Source: Liolophura sinensis (lineage: Eukaryota > Mollusca > Polyplacophora > Chitonida > Chitonidae). Taken from it: a DNA stretch of 64,000 nucleotides. Both the position numbers and the translations under genes were made by a program. Below are positions 11,701 to 26,700 of this stretch, in pieces. The notes under the pieces are model-generated. The model was not told the origin of the DNA, searched no databases, and was given only the letters and a program-made list of their open reading frames with translations. Numbering within the stretch: position 1 is the stretch's first letter; each line of letters begins with the position of its first letter. The DNA is taken from NCBI RefSeq assembly GCF_032854445.1, contig NC_088299.1:4813001-4877000 (forward strand). Direction: 5' to 3'.

Positions 11701-14700
11701 AACTTGTACCGTATACATTCATGTTTCAGTACAATTAAGCCACATTATGCTTTTATGAAAGTTCAGTCATTTTGTTTTTATAAAACTTTTGGAGGGGTTC
11801 GGTCCTCTAAATTGCGGGTTAGTTTGTCACAGTTACAAATTACAGGTCGAACAATTTCTCTTTGGGCTAATTAAACCATGTAACACATGTTCACTGGGGC
11901 TTATGTAATTTAACACTTTTAAGGCTGTTTTAAAGCGTCTGTGGAATTAAAAGGATTCTTTATGCATTAGGGTAGCCCTAGCCTCACCTGGAAAAACTAC
12001 CCTACCCACATATTAAGGTGTTTTCTTTTCTCACTCCGTACGTGGGAAGGTCTGCCAGCAACCTGCGGACAGTCGTGGGTTTCCCCTGGATTCTGCCTGG
12101 TTTTCTCCCACCATAATGCTGGCCACCGTCGCATAAGTGAAATATTCTTGAGTACGGCGTAGAACACTTATTAAATAAATAATAAATCTTTTTGCACTAA
12201 AATCAACATATGAACTTTTTTCTTCGTTTAAAGTTTGATGCAGTTGAGATATGGTAGATCAACAAATGTTTACAGTAAATCTGTATTAAATTATTTGGTC
12301 ATAAACACTACTATGACTTTTCACACTTAATACCTGTAGAATCCATTCTGTAGAGAAAAGAAAAAAACAAAAAAACAAAAATCAAGCCAAAGTGTCTATC
12401 CATAAAGTCCTAAACTGAGCTTGTTGCAGCAAACAAACAAATTTTTAATTTTGTCAGCGAAATGTATATACAAGTACATTTATGTACACCACTGTTTTCG
12501 TTTATTTATTTATTTTTTTATATGAAGTGTTAGATAGTGAATAGATCATGGAGAAACATGTACAATGTGGAGTTAACGCATTTAAATGTGAAAGTCTCCC
12601 TTTTGCCGGGTGCCCTCGCATGTTTACATTGTAGATTGACAGTTAGATGTGGGTGTATGTACCATTAACCTTGTAATATTCCCAATTGTCATCCCAATCA
12701 TTAAATATTTACAGCCTTTACAATAAATGTCCACATTTGTTACATTCACTCTTTTATGTATTAAATTCAAAAAGCAATTTCGACATACGGGGAATGTTGC
12801 ATACCTATTTTCGACCTGCTTGAATATTTCATGATGCACATCCAGTTTTTGTTTTGTATGATTACTTGCTGCAAATTGTTAAAGTGTTAATGGTTGTGTA
12901 TTTTTCTTTCAGAGCCAAAACTATGACATCTGTGAGAATCACTTGTATGTGCAGGAGATGGAAAAACAGAGGCAGAATGTAGGTGGCAATTTCTTCTACA
13001 TGCAATACGTGTATCAACACTTGATTGTGACCGTGAAAAAAAACGGACGTTTATGATCCATGCAAATCTAATTCCACACTAGCAGGGTATGGGTCGGTGG
13101 TAAATTACCTAATAGCCGCATGCATATTTAATCCTTGTAATCACCTGATTCTCAGTATAGCTGAAGATGGAATCTGTTAATAAAACACAGATGTGAGTGA
13201 GTGGGTGCTTGGGGTTTAACGTCGTACTCAACAATTTTTCGGTGCTTGGGGTTTAACGTCGTACTCAACAATTTTTCAGTCATGTGACAATGAAGGAATC
13301 GTTAGAATGCATGTAATGCAGCTCCTTGTTGCAGGACGGATTTCCACCTCTCTTTTATCTAGTGCTGCTTCACTGAGATGCCTTACCGAAGGCAAGTAAG
13401 GCACCCCTCCCAAGCCATTATATTGATACGGGTCAACCAGTCGTTGCACTATCCCCTTCATGCTGAATGCCAGGCAAGGAAGCTGCAACTTCCTCTTTTA
13501 AAGTCTTAAGTGTGACTTGACCCAGGATCGACCCAGGATCTACCACTCAAACGCAGATGTGGTTTATTGAGATAAAGCTCTGTTGACAGATAACAGTGGT
13601 GTGTAGAAACCTGACGGCATCGTGCTGTATGTCATACACACGTACATTTACAGAAATAAATGTATCCGTTAAGTAGCACCAAAATAATTATATATATGGA
13701 GATGAACTTAGATGTAGAAAGTGTTAATACAAGAGGTGTGAAACGTTGTGGTATCAGTTTTCTTTTAAGGGATTTTCCGCTTATAAACATGGATATCAAG
13801 TAAAGAGAAAAGTAGGACAAAGCAATCAACAATTAAAGGCAAGCTAAGAATGACTAAAAAACCTAACTTGAAAATGTTGTCAGCTTTGTTTGATGGAAGA
13901 AAGGTTTTGAAAAATATTTGCTTGATGTCTTTATTACAAATATTATTTTATAACATTAAATGCTGCTTTTTGTGCCTTTGAGATTTTGGAGCAACACAGA
14001 ATTTTGTAAAAGATACATAAAAAGCTTTGGTTTTATTTCTTAATGTGTAGATTATGACGTTTACTAACATATAACAGTACAAATAAATTTTTCAACTTTT
14101 GCTTTGAGGGGTAAAAATGACTCTAAAGTACGTTTTTCTTAAGGACCCAATAATCAGTTCTATAGCTTGCAGTGGTGACATTTACGATGATCCCTGTGTA
14201 AAAAGAATTCTGTGGGGGAAGGCCGAGTGCGGGCAGAGGTGTGGGGAACATACTGAGTGGGGCAGGTGTAGGGGCACAGAGAGGGCGCTAAGTTGGCCGG
14301 AAGAAGCCATGCAGGATCTGTGTACATGTCACCTTGCCGACACTGTAGCGACACGGTTCACTGGACTCAGGGCACTTCGGGAATATTCACCGAGTTCCGA
14401 GCAAGATCAATGATGACATAATTTCCTAAACAATCTGACAATTGATGGAAAAGATGTGTATTATAGATGGGTAATTACCAGGTATTAAAATAACCCCAAA
14501 ATGTCTTTTTTTTTAGTTTTGGGGCATGATTTTCTTCATTTGGCATAGAAACATAATCTTGGTTTTATTGTTCCTTTTCATGTATCTTTTAAATACAGTT
14601 TTGATTTAAATCAAAGCTTGAAATGAAATTAAAAGTATTTGGTGTTGAATGGTAGAAATTATATCTGCTAACGGATTATCATGTGACAACTCGGATTTTT

Positions 14701-17700
14701 CACAGTGTAAAGGCACAGGTTGTATCTACATTTAGGCCTACTTTGATGAAGAAGTTTCAAATACTTTTTAACGCTGAAAGTTACATTTCTTCTGTAGGAT
14801 GTCAACCTTCCCAACAAATCTCCATATACTTTTCTAAGATCAATAGAAGTCTCAGAATCAGTAAAATTGAGAAACTTAATCCTGCCCAAAATTTTAGGAC
14901 ATTTCCAGTAAATGCTTATATTCGGATCCTGCAATATACAGTAGGATTGGGAAATTAAATTTTTTTCTTTTATTTGTTTCAAGAATTAATCAAATGACAC
15001 ATGGAAAAAATAGGTAATGTTTAGAGCAAATAGTGCAATTGAACAGTGAAAATATCACTGTTCTGTTGACTGAACAGACAGTTTGTTTAAAGCATACAGG
15101 TAAAACCACCGATTGAAAATGCTCTGCTTGAATTCAGACCTTTTTTTTAATTTTTTGTGAATTTGATTCTTGAAGAATGACACAGCTGTGAGTTCAATTC
15201 CGGCTCAGACTGGATTCCTCTCCGGCAGTACTAAGGTCTTCCAGCAACCTGCGGATGGTCATGGGTTTTCACCAGGTTTCCTCCCACCATAATGAGGGTC
15301 GCCGTTGTATAAGTTAGATATTCTTAAGTACAGCGTAAAACACCGATCAGATTAATAAATCAATAAAGAATGACACAACTAACCGACCTGGTCTATGCCC
15401 TGCCTCAGGAGTGAACAAAACATTATTTACTATTTATAAACTGTCAGGATTTCTTTTACGGATAAAAGTGACATTTCACTCAGGTATCACTTTTGTTATT
15501 ACATTTTGATATTTCACACCCAGAAGCCATGGTATCAGAACACAAACATTTTGATTTAAGATATTCCAGTACATGGTCAGCAAAATTACCTCATGGTGAA
15601 TGTACAATTTCTACATTCCTACATCACACATCAATGAGACATGATCGCGTGCAACACATCACATGTATGATATCACGCTATATACGCATCTGTCTAGCAT
15701 GTAGTGTCAGACAGCTAAAAATAGTGCTTCACATGTTCAGATACTCAAAATCATGATGTTAAAATAGAAATAATAAATACAGTATTTTGCACAGTGAAGA
15801 TGAAATACCATAAATATTTTGCTCATGAAAGGTGGAAACGCGAAGCCACAAGACGCTGTTTATAAGCAGTTTTGGAGTTATCATGATAACAAAATAATAT
15901 TGCTGCTTAACTCATCGTTCATATACTGGTGGAACATTTTTATTGTTTGCAATATTTGGCATCCAAAATCACCCTAATTCAGAGGAGTAATCTGTAATCC
16001 CGGGGCCACTGTCACAGAACTTCATAAATCTGTTTTTCATACAAACTTTTCTCATAAATGACGTCGGTTTCTAGGAGTATAACCCTCACAAAGTCCTTTA
16101 TGGAAAAAGTTATGAGAAATATGACTTAGGAAGTTTTGTAAAAGTGGCCCCAGTCTAACAATTTGACCACCCTAAAATTGGCACACTGACCCTATACTGT
16201 ACTTTAAAGGAGAAGAAAAACATAAAAATGATGCCAAAATCAGATGAAAGAGCATGAAAACTCATCTGCAAACATGGTCTTCTGTTTTTTTTTTTTTGGT
16301 GATTTTTTTTTCATGAGAAAAGAATACTCGAAAATATTTTTTTATGGTTGATTCTTAAGTGGGGCTATCTTGGTATATATCTTTTTTGCATAATAAGATT
16401 CTAAATTAGGAGTCTAATAAATTTATTTGAAAATAAATTTGTTTTTCATATCCAAATACATACACTTAATCTGAATTATGGTAACATAATATTGAACATT
16501 GAATATATTGAAAATACAAATATGATCAAAATTCATGTTGAACACATTTGTGAACTGAAAAAACAAAATTCTAGTGCAAACACATGTCTTGCATCTTCAT
16601 TAATAACATTATTATGTAAAGACAATATATACCAAAAAGTGGTTCCAAATACCCATCATAGAAATATTATTTTTATGACTGGTGTGTTTTTCTCTTTGAA
16701 GAAAAATCGTGAAAAACGTTTTCAACACCATGTTTACAATTACTTTTTTGCACTCTTTCATCTGAACTTTTCATCTAACTTTAAAGCAATATCACCTGTC
16801 ACGCAGGAACGTCAATCTCTTGTAAGTCAATCTCAAAGTTTATCTCAAGCTGTGCACATGGGGAATATAACTGCATGTAGTGAACACAAATCTACCTCAA
16901 TCTGAATATAAATTATGCAGTATAATTTGAAGGTTTAAATTGACATGTTGAGGAGTGGGAATATCCTGAAGATTATGTTATCTGGACCTAAGTCGGTTAT
17001 AGCATGGCAGGTCCATTGTTATTTATTTATTTGTTTGATTGGTCTTTTACACCGTATTCAAGAATATTTCACTTTTACAACAGCGGCCAGTATTATGGTG
17101 GGAGGAAACTGGGCAGAGCCCAAGGGAAGGCCCATGGTTAGTTAATTGTGTCATAGAATAGATAAAGCTGATACCTCTGATTTGTCACAGGTACATGCAC
17201 CTGACTTGAGTATTGTATCAATAAATCACTGAAGTACTGAGCTTAGCCCTGTACATGCAATGAACAGGTTAATTTCAGAATCTCTCCTTGGACTGTAGGA
17301 ATTTGCAGATTTTAGCGTCTTTGCTGCCTTGGTGACACTGAAGGAGTGGTGGCGAGTGCTCGTGAAATTGCGTGTACAATCTGTAATGTTCGATACATAT
17401 GGTGTGCATATGTTATGTCAAACGAAGGAAAGCTCATCAGTGACGTGCCAAAGATCGGTTGATTAATTACCCTGGGCAGTTTCCTTCGCCCATATAACTG
17501 ACCCCTTGACAGTACAATTTAAAAATTTTTCTCCATGCAAAACAACAATCAGATAAATTGATTTATACATGTATGCCACTCCCAAGGATATTTCACTTGG
17601 ATGTTGGCATCCAGCTTAATGGTGGGATTAAACTGGGCAGAACCCGGGGAAACACGGCTATAAAACCTTTCCCTGTATTACGAACTGCAATTGAACTCTC

Positions 17701-20700
17701 AGCGATCTCATTGGTGAAAGGCTCCTGAGACATTGTGCTGTGTTAGCACGCTAACCACTCCGCCACACAGGCTCCACAATCAAATAAATAAATAATGAAA
17801 GTCGATGTTAGGCTTGATAGACTGCTGGTCTAACTAATTGAAACCTGTTACATATGCATTAGGTAACTGTTACAGCACCGGCCTCTACCATTGACTCATA
17901 TGCACTGGATGTACTGCTTTGTTAATTATATGGCGTGCCAGGGAAGAAATTCTTACGGAATGCTCGTCACGCACAGCCCCCCAGGAGTTCTGCTTGTAAA
18001 GTCCATTCTGAGATTTCAATTTCAACAACTTCATTTTGGTTTTGATCTGTCAAGTTGGTGCCAAGTTGTGATTACATCATGATCGAGTTATTATTGAATG
18101 AATCAAATCTAATCTGAAGTCAAGTCAGCTCTGCTGCATGCAGTTTTGCAGTCTAGATTATAAAATACAGCAGACCTTCGTGGCCGAGGGGGTTAGCGAT
18201 CCGGCACGATGACCCTGGTCCCAGTGTGAAATGTTTCAGGTTTGAGTATTAAGACAGCATGGTGACATCCCTTAATTTGTGCTGGCTGTCGTGTCGTCAC
18301 TCTATGGTACAGTAGGGCAATCCATGCATGTTAACATGTATGTCTTTAATCGCTCACCTTTCAAAATAAATAGCTTCAGGAAATAAAACCATCTTTGGTT
18401 TGGCAAAATATGTATATGGCACAAACATATACATGTATATACCCTCATTGTGTAGCTGTTATCCCGCATCAGGCAAGCTACACCAGCAAATTCATTGACC
18501 AGCAATGGTCACATGGAACACATGTAGATTCCTGTATCCTTCAGCTGATACCATATGCATCTATTGATGAGGTTATCTATCTCGTTTTGGCCGTCAAAAC
18601 TCTGACTTGATTCACTTTTACATCAGCCTTTTGCGCTATATTAAAGGGCCTTTTGCAGGATAAATTTGTGACATGGTTACTTATTAACAGGATACAGAAA
18701 TGCAGGGTTGTATAAAGTGTTCGCTTTTACGCTGTCCTGTTGGGCTTGATCTACACCTGACCCACTATTGGTTACTGACACCAGATATTTCCATATCGCG
18801 CTACTGAGTAACTTTGTAACCAATGGTATCATCTTCAAAGCTGGTGCACAAGCTCACCCAACAGTGTAAGCAGGGAGATGTCATCAGCTGATGGTATTAA
18901 TAAGCATATTGTTCACCTGAACAAAGCAAAATAGTGCACATATTAACATCTAATTCATGTGGTCATTTTTAGGTGAGTGTTTAATAAGATTGTTTGTTTC
19001 CCCACAGATTGGTATTTATTTTATTTGTTTGATTGGTCTTTTACTCCATCCTCAAGAGTATTTTACTTATATGAAGGTGGCCAGCATTATGATGGGAGGA
19101 AATTAGGGTAGCCAGGAAAAACCCATGAGCATCCGTAGGTTTCTGGCAGACCTTGCCATGTGAGACCAAAAAGGAAGCCAGCATGAGCTGGGCTTGAACT
19201 CACAGTGAGCGCATTGGCAGAGAGGCTCATAGGTCACTCTACTACATACTACAGGAGCATACTAACCACCAGGCTACGAAGGCTCCTCCTCAAATTTGTA
19301 CCGTACGTGGGAAGGTCTGTCAGCAACCTGCAGATTGTCATGGGTTTCCCCTGGCCTCTGCCCAGTTTCCACCCACCATAATGCTGACCGCCGTTGTATA
19401 AGTGAAATGTTCTTGAGTACGGCGTAAAAACACCAATCAAATAAATAAATGAAAATCAGATTTGTAGGTTTGTTGCATATATTTGATATAAAATGTCACC
19501 CTATGCACGAATGCACGTACACATTCATAGTAACAGACTACCGGCGAGGATATTTGTATCTGTTATCAATGCTCTTTGTGGTTATGTATGTATTAATAAT
19601 GGCTTTATACAAAATTGTCATCTAATCTTGGTACATGTGCAACTGCCTGTGGATGGCATCCAAGAATTGATATATGCCATGTATGTTGGCCTTTATATTC
19701 ATTATTCGGTCTATTGAGCCCATGGGATTTGCAGTGGTAATGTTCATATGAGAGATGGAACTGCCACAAAAGGTCAGTAAATATTTGACTGTCTGGCCTA
19801 TACTGATTGTCTGTGCAAATAACGAATTACCACCGACAGCTAAGCAGATAACTGGCAGTTTAGCTTTATTGTCGATGGTGCCTTCATGGTTCTGTTGGTT
19901 AGTGCGCTAGCGCAGCTTAATGAACTAGGAACCTCTCACCAATGCAGTCGTTGTGAGTTCAAGTCCAGCTCATGCTGGCTTTCTCTCTGGCCATAAATGG
20001 GAAGGTCTGGCAGCAAGCTGCGGATGGTTATGGGTTTCCCAGCGGGCTCTGCCCGGTTTCCTCCCACCATAATGCTGGCCGCTGTCGCATAAGTGAAATA
20101 TTCTTGAGTACGGCAGAAAACACCAATGAAATAAATAAGTAAATAAATTTACTGCGGGTGTTCCGTCTGCAATATTCAAGTACTTGTGCATTGGCAGATC
20201 TGCGTACATAGCTTTTTATTGTACAGATGCAGGTGACCTTTAAAAAATTTATTCTGCTGAAACATTGCGATTATCAACAAATGTTTGACAGCATGTATTG
20301 TCACATACAGTCATACAATTCATGTTCCTGAGGAGATAAAAATTTGTTTTTTTTTTATCATAAATAATGCTAGGGATATACATGTAGCTATGAGCTCACT
20401 CCGTCTGTTCGTTTGTCTGTATGTTTGTCAGTTTTACATTGTCCAGGGAACTCCACCTCAGTTTTCATCAGATCTTTCGTGAAATGCATTGAGTGTGTTA
20501 GGGACACAATAGATGTCCTTTGGTTCCATTTGGTGAATTATTTCCCATATCATAACTGAAGACAGAATGTGGACTTAAATGAGACTCTGTCATTGAGATT
20601 TGTCTTAAAAGTTGTGAATGGATCTTCATGAAAGGTGGCAGATGTATTGGGGACAACTGGGATTGTGGTTGATTGCAACTGTGATTGTAGTTGAACAAGG

Positions 20701-23700
20701 AAACATGAGCAAAAAACAACACAATACATCTTTTTATTTTGTCTGACTTTAATGATTTCTTTTATCTTTTTGAAGGCTTTCTAGTCACATGAATATATCT
20801 TTAACAGGAACAATTGCTTGAGCAGTCCATATTTCCCACAAATCTGATAATTTTTCAGTTTAATTGTTATTTTTATGCAGTCCTCCGACACTGAAAGAAA
20901 ATTCATTTTGCTTATAAAACTGAAATTTAAATTAGTGTGGCCTTTATAGGATTTTACATGTTATTGTCATAAACCAAGCAGCTGTGGAGGATGACATCTC
21001 TTATTCCGGCATACGGAAAATCATTTCCTTTTAAGACTGGTTCAGGACCGAAGGAATATGCCACTTTCTATTGGCTGTTGTAAATCATGTTGCTTTATAC
21101 ATATAAATTTCCTGATACGATTTGCTACTGGTTCTGGTGTATTGAATTCAACATAATTATTGAACATGAGAAGTGGCGAAAAAATATGGTATCTTAAGTA
21201 TTGCTTAATAGAATAAAAATTAATTTTTGATCAGTTGTGTGATTGTCTATTACAAGTTGCAGCTTAATGTGTATAATTAATGACGTGAGATAATTAATGT
21301 GAAAAGTATCTTAGTGGCCAAATGGTTACCTAACTACATGTGCCCCAAAATGGCAACTCTGGTCCTGAGGTAAAACTTTCAACATATGCACTACTTTATT
21401 TCACCTGAAGTTTAGCATTTTTCAGGTGAGACAGTTTGCTTAATTCTGATTGATTCCTCCACATTATAAGATTTTTTGTTGTTGTGATATTTGATAAATT
21501 TCCTTATCAGTATAACTTAATTGTTGATACCCAAAGTATCATTTCAAGGTCTTCATATGCCACAGAAAATTCATTTTTACTTACTAAACTTACTGAAATA
21601 CAGTATACATGTATCCCTCAAGTTACTTTCTAATCTTCATAATTGGTAGAAAAACTTACGATATATAAAAACTTGCATATATGGTGTTTTTTTTTTATGT
21701 TCTACAGAAAATTCGTCGCCTCTGGATGGCCCGGTGGTTAATCATGTTTTTAGTGGGACTGGGTGTGGCTTTGGTTGCCGTGGCAGTGGCGATGATGATC
21801 GAATATGCTGCTCATCTCAAATTTTCCATTTTACAAAAATGTATCCTTGTTTCTTACTTATTTTATTTTGCAGGTAATATGTTATATGCAATTATATGCC
21901 ATGTAATGTTATAATTACATGTACAGGTAATATTGTCAGCTTCAGCTGTTTTTGTGGTGGATATTACTGGAAAGCCATGCATTTAAATGAAAACCTGTAC
22001 AAAAATTGATGCAGGCATCACTAAATAAGTCACTTAAAACTATGTATAAATATACGTTCATTTATTTTGTTAGATTTTTTTAAGGAGAGGTAGAGGCGTT
22101 CAGACATTTGCATTTTAAGATGCGCTGTATGGACTATACTATCAGAGTTTAGGAACTCTGACATCACAGGAAGTTTTTCCAACTCTAATCATGACATTGA
22201 ATCTTGCAGTAATTCTTTTTCCCCCCATGAGTAAAAGATTACTGATAAAAGATTCCCAAAAATTCCTTCCTTCCGGTGAACATAAGCAAAAAACGGTGAT
22301 GTAAGGTCAGAGTTCCTAGATACAGCATTGCTCATAAAACTCGTCATAGTATTCAGACATTTGAATGCCTTTCAGCACTCTTGAATATAAAATCTGAAAA
22401 AATAAATGAAAGCTATCTTTTACTTTAATATCGCTGTAATAGCTTCACTGTGTAAATTTCCTTTAACTTTGATGTCAGATTTTACCAATTGTGCCAAGGA
22501 TAACTGTATGTACATCCCGGTGTTAATGTGGGCCGGTGTAAACTTGGTCATCTCGGTGCTGGCGGCTGCACTGGTGACGTATGTGGAGGTGAGTTATTTC
22601 CCTTTGGTAATTAAAAGGGATGATACAGTAAAGAGCCAAAAATTTCGCAGGAAATTTTTTTTTTAAGAAACAAATGAATGTCATGAAATATTACTTTTGA
22701 GGTGGAAATTAGCGTTTTTCCAGCCGGATATCATCTCACCTTCCAAACAAACATCAAGATACCTTTTTTTAAGTGAGTGAAACTCTTAGAATCTGGCAAA
22801 GCGTGCAATATAGTTGACAAAATGACCAAACTGTTTGTCATTTACCTTATGCGTCAGTCATATCTATGAACATATACGTTATATATTATATTAAATATTA
22901 ATTTATGAAGTGAATTATAAAAACAAGGATAGGCAGGGGAAAGAGTCAACATGCATGCTTGACTTGATCATGGCTCTGGTATCAGTTAGATTGGATTAAC
23001 TCAGAATGATATTAGATGTACAAATAGAATACCTTCATTGGTTCATTTTCACAAAAGATACCATTGAATACTAGAATTGTGTGACAGTTACTTTACAAAT
23101 GCAATGAAAAGTTAATTCTGGCTAAAAGTTGGAAAAAAAGAAATCAAAGTCCAGATTGGCGGCGCCTGCATTTTACTGCATTGTTTTTTGGGTTTTTTTT
23201 TTTTTTTTGCTTACTTTATTTATTTATTTGATTGGTGTTTTACTCCATACTCATTTCACTTATATGATGGCGGCCAGCATTTTGGTGGGTGGAAACCGGG
23301 CAGACCCAGGGGGGAAACCCACGACCATTCTTTCTTTTTTTTTTTTTTTGTACCTAAATCTGCTTAAGTCATGGTGCAAGGGGGCATGTAAACTGCCACT
23401 ATTTATGCATGTACAGTCAGAATAAAACCCTGACTGAGGTAAATTGACAAGAGGCCGTATTTCACCCTTATTGTGTGACCATTTACCAGTTATCACCTTG
23501 TCGTCGTTGCTCTGGTTTTCACTTTTTATCCTGCACATCTTTAATTACATAATGAATATCAAACATTGCTATCTACATGTGCATCTTTATAAAGTCTGAT
23601 CACAACAAGCAAACCTTCAAGTAATTGAAGACTGTCATGGTCACAAATTTTAGTTTGTGTTTTACTGGTAAGCTGACTCCCAAAAAAATCCCAAAACGGA

Positions 23701-26700
23701 ATAACAATAAAACTGAAGATCCACCTCAATCTTTATTTTGTCAGATCTTGAGACTTTTGTAAATTTCCTGTTTGTCAAGACTCTGTGAATATGTGGATAT
23801 GTCTTCAGCTGAAGAAATTACTGGGATAGTTTATATTTTTCACAAATTAGATGATGTTCAGGTTTAATTTTTATTTTTCCCTCTGAAGTTGAAGAAAAGA
23901 ACATATCTGTAAAATAACAATTTAAATAGGCATTGCCTTAAGGTGAACCTCCAAATCAGTTTACATTGTTGTTGATACACATTGTACAAGTATTTATTTA
24001 ATGTCTAGTGAAAATCTTTTCTGCAACCTATAAGTACCTGTATGCTTTAGTTCTTTCATTTTTAATTCCTTTGTTTTGACATCACAAGAAAACTAATAAA
24101 TGGGAGACTCATGGACAAGGGGGCCTCCATGGCTGAAGGGGATAGCACGCCATGACCCAGGAGCCTCCCATCAATGCGGTCATTGTGAGTTCAAGTCCAG
24201 CTCATGCTGGCTTCTTCTCTGACCATATGTGGGAAGGTCTTCCAGCAACCTGCGGATGGTTGTAGGCTGCAGTTGTATGTGGGAAATATTCTTGAGTACG
24301 ACTTAAAAAACACCAATCAAATTAATAAATAAAGTCATGCATAGACTGCACCAAGGGGTCTTAAGAGCATCGTTTTCTTCTATGATGCTGCAGTGATAGT
24401 CTACTGCCTAAGTGTTTTATGAGCACTCATTCATGGATTATTGTTACATCATAAAACAAAGAACAAAATAGTTTATAGCTTTAGGCCTACCTTTTTACAG
24501 GCGGGAATGAGTTCATGAGTTCCCATATGGTATATCTTTGTCCTGAAGGTGTTTTCTTGCTAAGAGATCAATCTTGTATGAATTTATTATAGTGCTTTTT
24601 GATGTATCAGCTCGTGTTTACCTTCCTTTACTTTCCTGAGGCCTTGTTCTGGACGTGGGTCGACATGTGGTCCTAATCATCTGGGTTTTAGAAAACTAGA
24701 AGATATCCAGCTTCATGATTGCTAGCCCTCATAGATTGGCTAAAACCAGTGCCCGATCATGTATACGCTCCGGCCCAGTTGCTAATTCCACCTGCTCCCA
24801 TTCGCTTCCAGTTCCTAAAAACGTGTATTGTGTATGTAGAGTTACATGAAGTTTTCTGGTACTCTGGTCACATCAGTTTCCACAATACACCAATAATACG
24901 CTGCCCGCCATCGAATATTAAGCGAAACATTCTGGAGTACGGCATGAAACACCAATCAATCAGTACTTACATTTTTACCTCGCATCCTTTTATCTTAACA
25001 CTGCTCTGAGGTATAGCTTGCCTTTTTTGTGACCTAGATGTAGCGAGCTGGGAAATCTTCAGGTTTATGAACGATTACCCATATTATGTAGGTCAGCTAA
25101 ATTCCTGTGATATTTCTTGAGGTTTAATGTAGTTCATATTTCTCCATCTTCAGAAACAGTCGAGAGGTGTCATTTTGTAACTTCTCAGTGATCAGTCACT
25201 GTGAACCTGACTATTATTTTGTTTAAATGTCTCAAAGGAAGAACTCTGCAGTGAAACGACTCTGTCCCAGAAGTGAGCTAGAGTATTGATTTTTGTTTTT
25301 ATTTTTCCGGGGCACCCTTTTAAACTTTCAACTGCAATATTTGATTGATGCTTATGGTGGATAATTCAGTGATTCTGGCACATTTTGCGAAATCTCTTGA
25401 CAACAGACGCTCCCCTGATATTTTGCCATCGCATGATGACGAGGAAAAGAAGGAAAAAAAATCCAATTTTCAAGGGCATAAATTTATAATAGCAAACCGT
25501 GGTGCTTGCTTTTATGACATGCTACATTTCGCCCCCAGCTGAGATCAGTCTTCTTGGGTGTACTTGGCACCCAGCCAATTTTTAGTGCACAGCTTTTGTC
25601 ATAGGTTGAAATGCTGTGGTTGCCATTGGTAATATAATTAACCTGTACGGCTCTACATTCATGGGTTGTTTCCCTTATTACTGTACATGTATTTAAAGTG
25701 CCACTCTGGTCAGAACACATATTGCGCATAAATATTACAATGATATGAAAGAAATCCTACGGAGTAAGCCTAACACTCTGTTTCAATGGGATTTTGATGA
25801 ACAACACTATTTACTCATATAATTGAAGATTCCTTGAAAAACAAAATCTTCGCCTGTGTCCATAAAATTTTCCTGATGGGACATGATAATATTTACTGTA
25901 TGACGTTGAATCAGGCAGATGTGATGTTGAGTGAGGCATTAATGCTGGGATGACGTCAAGAGCATTTGAAAGGGCAGCGTCATTTGTGGGTATATGTCAG
26001 TGATTGATGACATCATGTGTTCGTGGGTGACGTCACACCAGGCAAAGTGGACGGGACAGAAATATTTTTGTTTCCGTATACTCTTACGAAAAGTACAATA
26101 TCGGTTTTTAATTCACTCCAATATTTTCACGATTTAGCAGAGCAGTTCAGACTGTCCCAGTCTTTATCAATTCACCTTTCTATTAAGACACAGATGTTTT
26201 GACAACAAAGTAGGTCTTTAAGTTTTTCAACATCTACTGGGTAATAATTGGTCAGTTTCATGAGTTTTTGGGTCTTTGAGTCCAAGTCAAGCCAAGCTGA
26301 ACTTTGCTTGTGGCTTTCTGGCACCAGTTTTACCCTTCACTCCTCAAGATTGTCTGATGACAGGCTATTGAAGCTGCTCACTTATTTATCAATGGATTAT
26401 ATCAGATTGTTTCCTGATACTTAAAAGTTTCTCTTTAAGCCACTTCTTCACTAATACACTGCTGATACACACTCTGCCTGGTTTTGCTCATCATTTACAT
26501 TACTTATTTGTGTCTGTTAGTAATTAGAAAAACTTAACGTCTTAATTAATGGGCCTGCTGCTTTTTTGATACTGGTAATGATGTAGTTATCATTGTTTTA
26601 CACATCTTATATGTCCTCCTCAGCTGGATGTAACTATGTGTACATTGTACTAAGGCAATATCACTTAATCATCAAATGATAATTGCAGATCTCCAGATAT

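Noticed and set aside
16492-16905. 137-codon plus-strand open frame
   Set aside because: Low-complexity, AT-driven composition in an intron, no recognisable domain and no splice partner in phase.
17281-17400. Possible exon after GAATTTGCAG
   Set aside because: The frame is open for some 50 codons but has no CLC homology, no phase-consistent donor, and runs into the family C repeat.
18395-18610. Small overlapping open frames on both strands
   Set aside because: Short, without homology and without codon pattern different from the intron background.
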